Numbered from the stretch's first letter, positions 9,751 to 20,998 are shown. The stretch: 64,000 nt of DNA from Nocardioides psychrotolerans (GCF_900113685.1 NZ_FOQG01000001.1:62001-126000); one strand, 5' to 3'. Notes: generated by a model from the letters alone, not told the origin. A program made the numbers and translations.

Positions 9751-10488
9751 TCACGACGTCGGTGACCCGATGTGGGAGCGGAGCGCGTCCTCCACGACCT
9801 GCTGACGGGTCCGGCCCTGCTCCGCGGCCCGCCGGTCCACGGCATCGAGCAGGTCGGGCGGCACCGCGACGCTCGCGCGCACCCCGTCACCGCGCTCCTC
9901 GGGCCCGAACTTCGCCAACGCCGCGACCACCACCGTGCCCAGCACGTCGAGGATCGCGATCACCCCGATCAAGCGCGCCGTGACGTCGTCGTCGGCGTCC
10001 GCGCCGAGCACCAGGGCGCTCAGGATCGCGGCCAGCAGCGTCGCGAGGAGAAGGGTGAGGGCGAGGAGGACGCGCAGGCCGGGACCCCGTCCGGCCACGA
10101 GCACCAGCAGCAGGCAGGCCTGCGCCAACGTCGCGGCGGCGATGGTCCCCACGCCGAAGGCCTCCACGAGCCCGTCCGCGAACCGGTCGTCCCCGCCCCA
10201 GATCATCAGCAGCGAGGTCGCGAGGGGGACCACGGCGGCGAGGCCTCCGAACGCGCCCACGGCCTGGTACGACGTGCCGGCGGTGGCGAGGTAGCAGAGG
10301 ACCGCGACGCTCACGACCCCCACGACCAGGGTCGTGAGCAGCACCTGCACCTGGGTCTCGCCGAACTCCCCGCCGCCGAGCAGCGCCAGCACCCCCAGCA
10401 GGGCGGCGACCGAGAAAGACGCGATCGTGACGATGACGATGACGCGGCGCGCGGGCGTTGCCCCCGGGGCCGGGCGGGCTGTGGTCAT
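9751..10488 (-). CDS. Six-TM membrane protein with C-terminal ribbon-helix-helix-like domain
   Basis: I do not recognise a named family. The first roughly 190 residues form six hydrophobic helices with short loops, beginning right after a basic N terminus. The C-terminal roughly 40 residues read VRASVAVPPDLLDAVDRRA and then EQGRTRQQVVEDALRSHI. This fits the beta strand, helix, turn, helix pattern of a ribbon-helix-helix (CopG/MetJ/Arc) DNA-binding unit. An even number of TM helices with a basic N terminus would leave this tail in the cytoplasm. A membrane-tethered regulator is therefore possible but unproven. The ATG at 10488 is preferred over the upstream ATG at 10503. Confidence 0.7.
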   Translation of the reverse strand: MTTARPAPGATPARRVIVIVTIASFSVAALLGVLALLGGGEFGETQVQVLLTTLVVGVVSVAVLCYLATAGTSYQAVGAFGGLAAVVPLATSLLMIWGGDDRFADGLVEAFGVGTIAAATLAQACLLLVLVAGRGPGLRVLLALTLLLATLLAAILSALVLGADADDDVTARLIGVIAILDVLGTVVVAALAKFGPEERGDGVRASVAVPPDLLDAVDRRAAEQGRTRQQVVEDALRSHIGSPTS

Positions 10489-10525
10489 GCGGCATGGTGC
10501 CACGCCGGCGCCGGCGCCGGCGTGG

Positions 10526-11473
10526 TCACGGGGCAGGAGCAGTGAGCTCTCCGGTCACCTCGGCGACGCCGGGACCCTGCGAGGTGGTGAGGCTGCGCGA
10601 GTAGCTCAGCCTCCGGGCAGCACCGACCTCGCTCGCGAACACCGACTGGGTCCGCAGGACGCCACCGGAGCCGTTCTCGTCCAGCAGGACGGCCGTGGGC
10701 TCCGCCCCGTCGAGGCTGATGGTCTCCTTCTGCTCGACGACGGGCTGGTCCTCGCCCTCGACCGTCACCTCGGCGACGGTGACACTGAGGTCCGCCACGA
10801 CCCAGGTCGTGCCTGACGCAGCCCACCCGAGGTCGGTGACGTAGGGGAGCTCGACGAAGGCGGCCTCGCAGGTCGCCTCGCCCACCACTGTGGCCGGCGA
10901 CAGCACCGCAGGGCACTCCGGCCTCGTGGGCTCGTCCGTGATCTCGTACATGGGTGCCGCGACACCGGCCTCGAGGCCCGACCCGTCGCCCTGGACGGTC
11001 TGCTCGACGCCGTCGAAGTCCACGGCGAGCGTCACGTCGGCGGCGATGACGTCGTCCCCCGCCGGCACGAAGAAGGTGGCGCCCGCCACCCCTCCGGCCG
11101 AGGTGTCGTAGGCCGAGCCGAGGTCGTGCCAGGCACCGTCGACCTGCACCCGCACGTCCGCGGGCACCTCGTCGGCGATGAGGAAGCCGGACACCAGGGA
11201 GGGAACTCCCGCCCCGGGCTCCCAGGTCCAGTCGACGCCCACGAACCGACCGTCGCTCGGCGCGTCGGAGGCTGCCCCGTCGGGGATCTCCTCGGCGTCG
11301 GTGACCTCGAAGGTCAGCCGGCCGTGCGGCAGCTGGACGAGGCTCTGCTCACCCTCGATGCTCGCACCGGCGGCACCCACGACCACGTCGTCTTCCTCGT
11401 CGCCGCACGAGACCAGCGCGAGGCCGGCCAGGCACGCGACGAGCGCCCCGGCGACACGTCGTGCCTCACTCAT
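10526..11473 (-). CDS. Putative secreted lipoprotein of a WXG-like gene cassette
   Basis: This 315-residue protein starts with a basic N terminus, a hydrophobic stretch and the lipobox LVSC (Cys near residue 19), followed by an acidic linker. It should be lipid-anchored outside the cytoplasmic membrane. The mature part is beta-rich and acidic with repeated short strands, and no domain is recognised. The ATG at 11473 overlaps the stop of the previous gene by eight bases. An earlier in-frame start near 11578 would bury the signal peptide and is rejected. It is the last of four overlapping genes that start with WXG100-like proteins, so it may act with them at the envelope. Confidence 0.78.
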   Translation of the reverse strand: MSEARRVAGALVACLAGLALVSCGDEEDDVVVGAAGASIEGEQSLVQLPHGRLTFEVTDAEEIPDGAASDAPSDGRFVGVDWTWEPGAGVPSLVSGFLIADEVPADVRVQVDGAWHDLGSAYDTSAGGVAGATFFVPAGDDVIAADVTLAVDFDGVEQTVQGDGSGLEAGVAAPMYEITDEPTRPECPAVLSPATVVGEATCEAAFVELPYVTDLGWAASGTTWVVADLSVTVAEVTVEGEDQPVVEQKETISLDGAEPTAVLLDENGSGGVLRTQSVFASEVGAARRLSYSRSLTTSQGPGVAEVTGELTAPAP

Positions 11474-11969
11474 GGTCGTGGTAGACGCGGATGTTGAGCA
11501 GACGCACTTCGTCGGCGAGCCGCAGCGCCACGGCGTTGGCGACCTCGGTCGCGGACGCGGCAACGCCGTCGCTCCCACGGCGGTCGGCGGTGCCGGGGGC
11601 GATCTCCCACGACCAGGTGGAGAGCCCGACGACGGTGAGCGTCATCGTGGCGTCCGACGAGGTCTCGCTCACGCTCAGCTGCTCGTAGCGGCGCGCGAAC
11701 TCGTGATCCTTCTCGGTCTCGGGCTCGGGCGCACCGGGCTGCATGGTCTGCTCCTCGATGCGCTGGAGTCGCTCGGCCCGGTGCACGAAGATCAACCGGC
11801 AGAGGCGGCCGAGCTGGACGGCTGTCTCCCGGTCTCCGGCTCGTGCGGCATAGCCCGGCGCGATGGTGATCGTGACGTCGTACTTGCCTCGGAGTCGTCC
11901 GAACAGCTGCTCGTTGGGCGTCATGACCTCGAGGTCGATGCGGGCCGCCGCCTCGGGGTAGGTCGTCAT
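11466..11969 (-). CDS. Hypothetical protein of a WXG-like gene cassette
   Basis: This 167-residue protein has no signal peptide or membrane segment and no family that I recognise. It contains a tract ITIAPGYAARAGDRE, a central helical part rich in Arg and Glu, and a C-terminal half with alternating strands and a helix (ATEVANAVALRLADEVRLLN). The ATG at 11969 lies one base before the stop of the preceding gene, and its own stop overlaps the following lipoprotein start. Co-transcription with the WXG-like genes is very likely. A cytoplasmic chaperone-like role for the putative secreted partners is one possibility, but nothing in the sequence shows it. Confidence 0.72.
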   Translation of the reverse strand: MTTYPEAAARIDLEVMTPNEQLFGRLRGKYDVTITIAPGYAARAGDRETAVQLGRLCRLIFVHRAERLQRIEEQTMQPGAPEPETEKDHEFARRYEQLSVSETSSDATMTLTVVGLSTWSWEIAPGTADRRGSDGVAASATEVANAVALRLADEVRLLNIRVYHDHE

Positions 11970-11970
11970 G

Positions 11971-12792
11971 TCAGCCCCTCCCTTCGATGCCACCGGGGCC
12001 GTCGAAGAGCGAGACGGAGCTGAGGAGCTGGTAGCCGTTGCCGCCCTCGGCGAGCGCCTCGTTGACGCCGTCGAGCGCGGCCTGGATCTTGGACTCGGTC
12101 TCGTGGAGCTTCTCCTGCAACGTCTGCAGGGCCGATGCCATCTTCTCGACGGCCTCCTCGGGAGTGTCGATGTTCCAGTCGGTCGCCACGCCCGAGCCGA
12201 CCACCGCGAAGACCCCGGCCACGGCGGCGACGCTGGCGCCGGCCGTGGGCACCGCGAGCACCACGCCGACCACGGAGGCGGTGACGGTGATCCAGAACGA
12301 CGCCTGCCCGCTGCCGGTCTCGCACATCTTGTCGGCCGCGCTGATCGCCTTGTCGGCGATCTCGTTCAGGTCGTTGGTGGCGGCCTCCCACATGGCCTTC
12401 TCGGCCTCGGCGGCGCCGTAGAGCACGGCCGCGGCGTTGTAGAGGTTCTTGGTGACACCGGGGAACGGGGTCTGGACGTGGTCGCGGAACGACTCCATCG
12501 CCTCGCCCTCCCACTCCGTCAGCTCGCCTGCCACGCTGTTGATCTCGAGCAGGTTCATGTTCACCGACACCGGAGTGTTGCTGATCGGGTCGCTGTCGAC
12601 CTCACCCGAGGACAAGTTCGTCATCGCAGCGGCGAGACTGGTCATGGCGGTGTCGAACTGGCTCGGCTCGGGCATGTCGTCCCACGGCTCGAAGAGACCG
12701 GGGATCGAGTTGATGGCCTCGTCGTGCGACGGGTGGCCGCACCCGTTGCGCAACGCCTCCTGGATCCCGGCGGCCTTGCCCATGATGCTCAC
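11971..12792 (-). CDS. WXG100-like helical protein with a central hydrophobic segment
   Basis: This 273-residue protein is largely alpha-helical. Around residues 85-105 it reads ELTEWEGEAMESFRDH, a Trp-x-Gly turn between helices as in WXG100/ESX-type proteins. A long Ala/Val/Gly-rich hydrophobic region follows (about residues 160-205), then a coiled-coil-like tail (LQTLQEKLHETESKIQAALD). It has no signal peptide. The GTG start at 12792 overlaps the stop of the upstream 116-residue gene (GTGA). A type VII secretion substrate or membrane-associated partner is inferred; no secretion ATPase or channel gene is visible in the window. Confidence 0.72.
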   Translation of the reverse strand: MSIMGKAAGIQEALRNGCGHPSHDEAINSIPGLFEPWDDMPEPSQFDTAMTSLAAAMTNLSSGEVDSDPISNTPVSVNMNLLEINSVAGELTEWEGEAMESFRDHVQTPFPGVTKNLYNAAAVLYGAAEAEKAMWEAATNDLNEIADKAISAADKMCETGSGQASFWITVTASVVGVVLAVPTAGASVAAVAGVFAVVGSGVATDWNIDTPEEAVEKMASALQTLQEKLHETESKIQAALDGVNEALAEGGNGYQLLSSVSLFDGPGGIEGRG

Positions 12793-13139
12793 TGCGGGAA
12801 TTCTCCACCGTGGTTGCGGAACGCGGTCGACGTCGCCGCGTCGACGTCGGCCAGGTCGCGCGCGGTCTTCATGATGTTGATGCCCGCGGTGTCGAGCTGC
12901 TGGCCCAGGGTCTCCAGGCGCATCGAGAGCGAGCTGCGCGCGGCCGAGAACGAGTCGTAGCAGCCGGACGCGCCGAGGCCGAGTGCCGCGGAGCGGCTCA
13001 TCGCGGAGTAGATCGTGGCCCCCTGCACGTTGTCGGCGGCACCGTTGACCTCCCCGGCCACCAGCGGCAGGGTGCTCTTGCCCTTCAGGTAGAGCTCGGC
13101 CAGCTCGGCGCCGACCTGCGGCCCGTGTGGTTGGTTCAT
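12789..13139 (-). CDS. Small helical WXG100/EsxA-like protein
   Basis: This 116-residue protein is predicted helical throughout and lacks a signal peptide, membrane helix or obvious catalytic residues. Size and composition (long amphipathic helices rich in Ala and Ser, such as SFSAARSSLSMRLETLGQQL) fit the WXG100/EspA-like group that forms helical hairpins, although the exact W-x-G turn is missing. It is the first gene of an overlapping four-gene cassette (116, 273, 167 and 315 residues), and the 126 bases upstream form a divergent promoter region shared with the GT4 glycosyltransferase. Assignment to type VII secretion is inference. Confidence 0.68.
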   Translation of the reverse strand: MNQPHGPQVGAELAELYLKGKSTLPLVAGEVNGAADNVQGATIYSAMSRSAALGLGASGCYDSFSAARSSLSMRLETLGQQLDTAGINIMKTARDLADVDAATSTAFRNHGGEFPQ

Positions 13140-13265
13140 GGCCCTGCCCTTCGGATGACGGTCGAGACGACCGGGTACCTACCCGGTGACGACGCGGCCA
13201 AACTGTTCACGGCGCGGCCATCCGAAGGCAGGGGCGTGGTCGCTCGGTCGGTCCATGATCTGGCC

Positions 13266-14330
13266 ATGCGGATCGCCCTGGTGACCGAGACGTTCTATCC
13301 CGCCGTCGATGGCACGACGACCACGCTCAAGGCCGTGGTCGACCGCCTCGTCGACACCGGGCACTCGGTCCGGATCATCGCGCCGGCTCCTGGCCTGACC
13401 TCCTACCGCGGCTGTGACGTGGTCCGGGTCCGACCGCTGGAACCGGTCGGCGCGCAGGTGCGCGCCGCGCTCGACGACTTCGCCCCGGACCTGGTCCACG
13501 TCACCTCGCCCGGCCCGCTCGGTCGCAAGGCCTTGAAGCACACGCACCGCACCACAGTGGCGTCGCTCGTGGTCGAGCAGTCGCCGGTCCTCGACCAGAC
13601 CGCGGACTACTGGCGCGCCAAGGTGGCGGCCCGTGCCGATCGCGTGCTGGTCACCTCCTCCTGGATGGTCGAGCGGATGACCGAGTTCGGCGTCGACGTC
13701 GACCTGTGGCGTCCCGGGGTCGACTCCACGGCGTTTACCCCCTCCCTGCGCGACGAGTGGCTGCACGGCTCCTGGTCACGCTCCCGCTCCCGCGCCGTCC
13801 CACTGGTGGTGGTCGGCTTCGTCGGGAGCCTCCACAAGCGCCACGGCGTACGACGCCTGGCGGAGCTCGCCTCCCTGCCGGGGATCCGTCCGGTGGTCAT
13901 CGGCGACGGCCCGCAGCGTGGCTGGCTCGAGGAGCGGCTGCCCGACGCCAAGCTCACCGGGACCCTCACCACCGGCGACCTCACCGTCGCCCTGCCCTCG
14001 CTCGACGTGCTGGTGCACCCGGGCGAGCACGAGACCTGCTCGCACGTCCTGCGCGAGGCCGCGGCCAGCGGCGTCCCGGTCGTGGCCCCCCGCTCGGGCG
14101 GCGCGACCGACGTGGTGCGCAGCCTCGAGACCGGGCTGCTGCACGCCCCCGGTGAAGGTCGTTCCTTCCTGCAGGCCGTCGAGTCCGTCGTCTCCGACCG
14201 CCACCGAGCGCTGCTCGGGGCCCGGGCCCGCGAGCTCGCGCTGGAGCGCACCTGGACCGAGGCCGTCGACGAGCTGGCGACGACCATGGTCGAGATGACG
14301 GCCGCACCGCGCACCACTGCACCGCGCTGA
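13266..14330 (+). CDS. GT4-family glycosyltransferase (mannosyltransferase-like)
   Basis: This 354-residue GT-B enzyme probably transfers a hexose, perhaps mannose from GDP-mannose, to a lipid or glycan acceptor at the inner face of the membrane. The N-terminal domain begins MRIALVTETFYPAVDG, typical of the MgtA/PimB-like group. The C-terminal domain has VGFVGSLHKRHGV and the donor-binding HPGEHETCSHVLREAAASGVPVVAPRSGG, which contains the conserved E-x7-E type pattern. The ATG at 13266 begins the conserved motif directly, while upstream in-frame codons only extend into non-homologous sequence. It is divergent from the WXG-like cassette and upstream of sdhC. Confidence 0.88.
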   Translation: MRIALVTETFYPAVDGTTTTLKAVVDRLVDTGHSVRIIAPAPGLTSYRGCDVVRVRPLEPVGAQVRAALDDFAPDLVHVTSPGPLGRKALKHTHRTTVASLVVEQSPVLDQTADYWRAKVAARADRVLVTSSWMVERMTEFGVDVDLWRPGVDSTAFTPSLRDEWLHGSWSRSRSRAVPLVVVGFVGSLHKRHGVRRLAELASLPGIRPVVIGDGPQRGWLEERLPDAKLTGTLTTGDLTVALPSLDVLVHPGEHETCSHVLREAAASGVPVVAPRSGGATDVVRSLETGLLHAPGEGRSFLQAVESVVSDRHRALLGARARELALERTWTEAVDELATTMVEMTAAPRTTAPR

Positions 14331-14413
14331 TCCGTGGCAACGACCCCGGCTGGGGTGTTTGTCACACGCCCCGCGGCACGCACGTGTCCACCACGGACGT
14401 AAAGTGGGTTCTC

Positions 14414-15127
14414 GTGGCAACCACGGACTCACGACCGACCCTCGTCAAGGGCTCGCGCGCATCGCGCTCGACCATCTCACTGAAGCTCATGATGGCCGTC
14501 TCCGGCCTCGTGTTCATCGGCTTCGTCCTCTCGCACATGTACGGGAACCTCAAGGCGTTCGGGGGCGAGGAGAAGTTCAACGACTACGCCGAGCACCTGC
14601 GCACCATCGGTGAGCCGTTGCTCCCCGAGTCGGGACTGCTGTGGATCCTGCGACTGGGCCTGATCGTCTCGCTGGTGGTCCACGTGACCAGCGCGCTGAT
14701 CCTGGCCCGTCGCGCCCGCGCGGCCCGCCCTGTGAAGTACGCCGTGAAGAAGAACCGGCACTCGTCGATCTCCTCGCGCACCATGCGCTGGGGTGGTGTG
14801 ACGATCCTGGTCTTCCTGGTCTGGCACCTGCTCAACTTCTCCATCGGCAAGGTCAACCCCGCAGGTGGCGAGACCGACAACCCCTACACCCTCATGGTCG
14901 ACACCTTCGACCTGTGGTGGATGACGATCATCTACCTCGTGGCGATGACGGCGCTCGCTCTCCACCTGCACCACGGCACCTGGAGCGCCGCGCAGACGCT
15001 CGGCCTCACCAACACCGCCGCGTCCCGCACGCGCGCCAAGCTCGCCGGATGGGTCCTGGCGGTCGTCGTTGCTGGCGGCTTCTCGCTCGTGCCCCTGTCC
15101 GTCCTGCTCGGCATCATCGAGAAGTAA
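14414..15127 (+). CDS. sdhC: Succinate dehydrogenase cytochrome b subunit
   Basis: This roughly 237-residue membrane anchor holds the haem b groups that pass electrons from the SdhAB catalytic part to menaquinone. Five hydrophobic helices are visible, with His residues in the first four (SHMYGN, VVHVTS, VWHLLNF, ALHLHHG). This fits the B-type, single-subunit, di-haem anchor shared with fumarate reductases and explains the absence of sdhD. GTG at 14414 is taken as the start; an upstream GTG at 14384 would add ten residues, and neither has a strong Shine-Dalgarno. It is followed closely by sdhA and sdhB. Confidence 0.92.
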   Translation: MATTDSRPTLVKGSRASRSTISLKLMMAVSGLVFIGFVLSHMYGNLKAFGGEEKFNDYAEHLRTIGEPLLPESGLLWILRLGLIVSLVVHVTSALILARRARAARPVKYAVKKNRHSSISSRTMRWGGVTILVFLVWHLLNFSIGKVNPAGGETDNPYTLMVDTFDLWWMTIIYLVAMTALALHLHHGTWSAAQTLGLTNTAASRTRAKLAGWVLAVVVAGGFSLVPLSVLLGIIEK

Positions 15128-15140
15128 GGGAGTCCTCGAC

Positions 15141-17161
<2,021 letters not shown>

Positions 17162-17165
<4 letters not shown>

Positions 17166-17905
17166 ACCTCACCCTCAACATCTGGCGTCAGGCCCACCAG
17201 GACGCGGCCGGTGCCATGCACCGATATCACGTCACGGACATCTCCGAGGACATGAGCTTCCTGGAGATGCTCGACGTCCTCAACGAGGACCTCAACGTGA
17301 AGGGCGAGGACCCGGTCGCCTTCGACCACGACTGTCGCGAGGGCATCTGCGGCTCGTGCGACCTGATGATCGACGGCCAGGCGCACGGCCCGGAGGTCAC
17401 CACGACCTGCCAGCTGCACATGCGCTCGTTCACCGACGGCCAGGAGATCACCATCGAGCCGTGGCGCGCCAACGCGTTCCCGGTCATCAAGGACCTGATC
17501 GTGGACCGCTCGGCCTTCGACCGGATCATCCAGGCCGGCGGTTACGTCTCGGCCAACACCGGCTCGGCCCCGGAGGCCAACTCGGTGCCGGCACCGCGGG
17601 ACAAGGCCATGCGCGCCTTCAACGTCGCCACCTGCATCGGCTGCGGGGCTTGCGTCGCCGCGTGCCCCAACGGCTCGGCCTCGCTGTTCCTCGGCGCCAA
17701 GATCACCCACCTCGGTGAGCTGCCGCAGGGCCAGCCGGAGCGCTACACCCGCGTCGTCGACATGGTCGCCCAGCACGACCACGAGGGCTTCGGCGGCTGC
17801 ACCAACATCGGCGAGTGCTCCAGCGCCTGCCCCAAGGAGATCCCGCTCGACGTGATCTCCCAGCTCAACGCGGACCTCCGGACCGCGCTGCGCCAGGGCA
17901 GGTAG
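17162..17905 (+). CDS. sdhB: Succinate dehydrogenase iron-sulfur subunit
   Basis: SdhB relays electrons from FAD to the haem-quinone anchor through three iron-sulfur clusters. All three sets of ligands are visible in the 247-residue protein: the 2Fe-2S set in [10 protein letters not shown] with a later Cys, the 4Fe-4S set [12 protein letters not shown], and the 3Fe-4S/4Fe-4S C-terminal sets around [14 protein letters not shown]. The GTG start at 17162 overlaps the sdhA stop by four bases. It is the last gene of the operon and is followed at once by a strong hairpin terminator. Confidence 0.97.
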
Positions 17906-17924
17906 TCCCACCCAGCTCCACCTC

Positions 17925-17957
17925 GAGGGCCTGCCCGGATCATCCGGGCAGGCCCTC
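17925..17957 (+). terminator. Strong hairpin terminator of the sdhCAB operon
   Basis: A perfect 16-base inverted repeat (GAGGGCCTGCCCGGAT paired with its complement) with a one-base centre lies 19 bases after the sdhB stop. In practice the tip will open to a small loop. There is no U-tract, which is usual in very GC-rich actinobacteria. Confidence 0.85.
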
Positions 17958-18074
17958 GTGCTGCCCCGGACCGACGGCGCACCTGCACGACCAGGTCACT
18001 CCTCGCTCACGCCCGGTTCACGTCGCCTCGCGATCCTGCCGCATGACCCCGCCCCCCTCCGAGGAGCTCCCGTC

Positions 18075-18995
18075 GTGCTGCGAGTCGTCGTACCTGCCCT
18101 GAACGAGGCCGAGAACCTGCGTGTCCTGGTGCCACGCATCGTGAGCGAGATCGAGCTGTTCGCCCCCGGAGGTGGCGTCCTGGTCGTCGACGACGGCTCG
18201 AGCGACGACACCGGCAAGGTGATGGCCGAGCTGATGGCCGACCTGCCCTCGGTGGAGCTGATCACCCTGCGCCACAACCTCGGCAAGGCCGCCGCGCTCC
18301 AGCGCGGCTTCGAGGCCGCGCTCGAGGACGGCGCCCAGGTGGTCGCGATGATGGACGCCGACGGGCAGGACGACCCGCGTGAGCTCGGTCGGCTGCTGGA
18401 GGCCGTCGAGCAGGGGGCCGACCTGGTCACCGGCGCACGTCTGAAGCGCCAGGATCGACTGGTGAAGCGCCACACCTCGCGGCTCTACAACCGCGCCACC
18501 GCGATGTTGTCCGGCGCGCCGGGACGAGACTTCAACTCGGGCTTCAAGATGATGCGAGCCGGCGTGGCCGCCGACGTCTCGCCGATGCTCTACGGCGAGA
18601 TGCACCGCTACCTCACCGTGATCGCGCACGGCCTCGGCTACCGGGTGACCGAGGTGCCCGTGGCGCACCATCCGCGCATGTCGGGCTCGAGCAAGTACGG
18701 CCTGGCCCGCTTCTGGCGTGGCTTCGTGGACCTCCTGACCGTGCGCTTCCTGCTCAGCTACGAGCACCGGCCCTCCCACCTGTTCAGCGCCGTCGGCGCC
18801 GTCAGCCTGCTCCTGGGCGTGCTGACGTTGGGCTACCTCACGGTCGTCAAGCTGACCGGGCAGTCGATCGGCGAGCGGCCGCTGCTGCTGGCCGGGGTGC
18901 TGTTCGTGGTCGTCGGGGTGCAGCTGGTGCTCTTCGGGCTGCTCGCCGAGCTGGTCGTCAACGCGCGCAACCGCGGGACCGAGCGGCGTACGTGA
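18075..18995 (+). CDS. GT2-family polyprenyl-phosphate glycosyltransferase with two C-terminal TM helices
   Basis: This 306-residue enzyme resembles dolichyl/polyprenyl-phosphate mannosyltransferases and GtrB: it would load a sugar onto a lipid carrier at the cytoplasmic face. The GT-A domain shows VVPALNEAENL, VVDDGSSDDT and the metal/donor motif MMDADGQDDP. The C-terminal 90 residues carry two hydrophobic helices, as in GtrB. The GTG at 18075 has GAGGAG eight bases upstream and leads straight into the conserved fold, so longer starts from 17958 are rejected. It heads a four-gene operon with a GT-C enzyme that probably uses its lipid-linked sugar. Confidence 0.9.
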   Translation: MLRVVVPALNEAENLRVLVPRIVSEIELFAPGGGVLVVDDGSSDDTGKVMAELMADLPSVELITLRHNLGKAAALQRGFEAALEDGAQVVAMMDADGQDDPRELGRLLEAVEQGADLVTGARLKRQDRLVKRHTSRLYNRATAMLSGAPGRDFNSGFKMMRAGVAADVSPMLYGEMHRYLTVIAHGLGYRVTEVPVAHHPRMSGSSKYGLARFWRGFVDLLTVRFLLSYEHRPSHLFSAVGAVSLLLGVLTLGYLTVVKLTGQSIGERPLLLAGVLFVVVGVQLVLFGLLAELVVNARNRGTERRT

Positions 18996-20998
18996 GGATG
19001 CCCTCGGCCGTGCCGGCCCCTCGCCCGTTGGTGCTGCTCGCCGGTGTCGCCGTCGCGGTGGGCGTCGCCATGACCGTGGTCGGCGCCTGGCGCACCGGTG
19101 TCTCCTGGGACGAGACCTACCACGTGATGCGGATGCGCAACTACCTCGCGTCCGGGTGGTACCTCCTCGACGGCGACCTGCTCGCCGGTCAGCCCGGACC
19201 GTGGGAGGACCAGCGCTACGTCTACGGACCCGTCACCATGGGGCTGGCCCACCTGTGGTCCATGGCGTGGGGCCTGGAAGGTCCCGGCCAGGTCTCGGCC
19301 AGCCCGGAGGCGTTCGCCGCCCGGCACCTGGTCGTCGCACTCCTCTCGTTCGTCGGGGTGGCCGCCGCCGCCGTGCTCACGCGGGTCGTCACCGGGCGCT
19401 GGACCTGGGCCTTGGTGAGCGCCGCCCTGCTGGTGTCGGTCCCGACCTGGACCGGGCACGCGATGTTCAACGTCAAGGACGTCCCGGTGGCCACCGGCTA
19501 CACGCTCACGACGCTCGGGCTGGCCGTGCTGTGGGTGTCCTCACGGCTGCGCTACCAGGCCGCCGGCTGCGCCACGATCGCAGCCGGCATCGTGCTGGCC
19601 GTAGGGACCCGGCCGGGCATCTGGCCGGGCCTGGTGCTGGCCGGCACGCCGGTGCTGCTGCTCGCGCTGCGTCAGCGCGACCGGGTCCGGCTCTCCCTCC
19701 TCGTCACCGCCCTGGGCGCCGCGGCACTCGTGCTGGTCCTGGTCTATCCCGAGGCCTTCGGCGCCCCCGTCGACGCTCTGCTGGGCAGCGCCCTGGAGTC
19801 CTCGCGCTACGACGGACGCCAGGGCGACTGGTGGTACCTCCCGCTGTTCCTGCTCATCGAGCTGCCGACGCTCCACCTCCTGCTCGGGACGATCGGCGTC
19901 GTGGTGTGCGTCCGGCTCCTCGCCCGGGAGGACGTGCCTGCGGGTCGGCTGCGCCTCGTGCTGGTCCTGGTCCTGCTGCAGGCCCTGGCCCTCCCGGCGA
20001 TCGCCGTCGCCCGGGAGTCGAACCTCTACACCGGCCTGCGCCAGCTCCTCTTCGCCGCACCCGCCCTCGCTGTGCTCGCCACCCTGGGCATCCAGGCCGT
20101 GCTGCGCGCGGGCCGGGGCCGGGGGGTCGTCCTGCGACGAGCAGCGCCGGCGCTGGTCGCGCTCGCCGTGGTCAGCCCGTTGGTGGCCCAGGCACAGCTG
20201 TTCCCCTACAACTACGCCTACTCCAGCGAGCCGGCCACGATCGTCGGCCCGATGGCAGCCGCCCACGACCGGGAGTGGGAGATCCCCACCGACTACTGGC
20301 GCACCAGTGTCCGCGAGCTGGCGCCCCTCGTACCCGTCGGCGGACTGGTCACCTGCTCCCCGTCGTACGACGAGGAAGGTCGCTCGGTGCCCTACTCGCA
20401 CGAGAGCCACCAGAACTGTGCGAGCGACCCCGTCGGACCGCTGGCGCCCTACGACGACCGGCGCGCCGCCAGCTGGCCGGACTCGCCCACGCAGTTCCTC
20501 GCGATCGACACGGGCACGGAGTTCACCGGCGACAACTGCCGCACCCTGGCGGAGGTGACCCGGAGGCTGCACTGGCGCACGGTGACGATGTCCTACGTCG
20601 CCACGTGCGACCTCGTGCTGGAACCCTATCCCCAGGCCGGACTGGTGTTCTCCGGGGAGGGCGCCGGCAGCCAGGTGCTGCTCGACGGCTGGTCGCTGCA
20701 CCGCGCCGACCCCGGCATCGGGATCCTCCCCGGCGCCGGGACCGCGAGCCTGGGCCTCACGCTGCCCGACGAGCTCGCCGGCGGCACGGTCGTGTTCCGG
20801 GCCACCACGACCGGGACCACCGACGTCTCCCTGACGGCCAACGGCACTCCGGTCCCGGCGACCACCTCCGGCCAGGCCCTCACCGCGCGGATCGACGCCG
20901 CGGTCGTCCGGGCCTACGGCGAGGGGCGGCTCGTGCTGCGCCTCTCGGGCGACGGGCTGAGGCTGCTGACCCTGCGGCTGACCGGGGCCGTGTCGTGA
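18992..20998 (+). CDS. GT-C-type integral membrane glycosyltransferase (GT39/ArnT-like)
   Basis: This 668-residue protein has about ten TM helices in its first 420 residues and a soluble, probably external C-terminal region with several Cys residues. After TM1 comes SWDETYHV, an acidic loop motif like the catalytic Asp-Glu of PMT/ArnT-type enzymes that use polyprenyl-phosphate sugars. It likely transfers a sugar outside the membrane from the carrier made by the preceding GT2 enzyme. The GTG at 18992 overlaps the previous stop (GTGA), and an ATG lies six bases further on. The acceptor is unknown, and no close named family is claimed. Confidence 0.8.
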   Translation: MRMPSAVPAPRPLVLLAGVAVAVGVAMTVVGAWRTGVSWDETYHVMRMRNYLASGWYLLDGDLLAGQPGPWEDQRYVYGPVTMGLAHLWSMAWGLEGPGQVSASPEAFAARHLVVALLSFVGVAAAAVLTRVVTGRWTWALVSAALLVSVPTWTGHAMFNVKDVPVATGYTLTTLGLAVLWVSSRLRYQAAGCATIAAGIVLAVGTRPGIWPGLVLAGTPVLLLALRQRDRVRLSLLVTALGAAALVLVLVYPEAFGAPVDALLGSALESSRYDGRQGDWWYLPLFLLIELPTLHLLLGTIGVVVCVRLLAREDVPAGRLRLVLVLVLLQALALPAIAVARESNLYTGLRQLLFAAPALAVLATLGIQAVLRAGRGRGVVLRRAAPALVALAVVSPLVAQAQLFPYNYAYSSEPATIVGPMAAAHDREWEIPTDYWRTSVRELAPLVPVGGLVTCSPSYDEEGRSVPYSHESHQNCASDPVGPLAPYDDRRAASWPDSPTQFLAIDTGTEFTGDNCRTLAEVTRRLHWRTVTMSYVATCDLVLEPYPQAGLVFSGEGAGSQVLLDGWSLHRADPGIGILPGAGTASLGLTLPDELAGGTVVFRATTTGTTDVSLTANGTPVPATTSGQALTARIDAAVVRAYGEGRLVLRLSGDGLRLLTLRLTGAVS

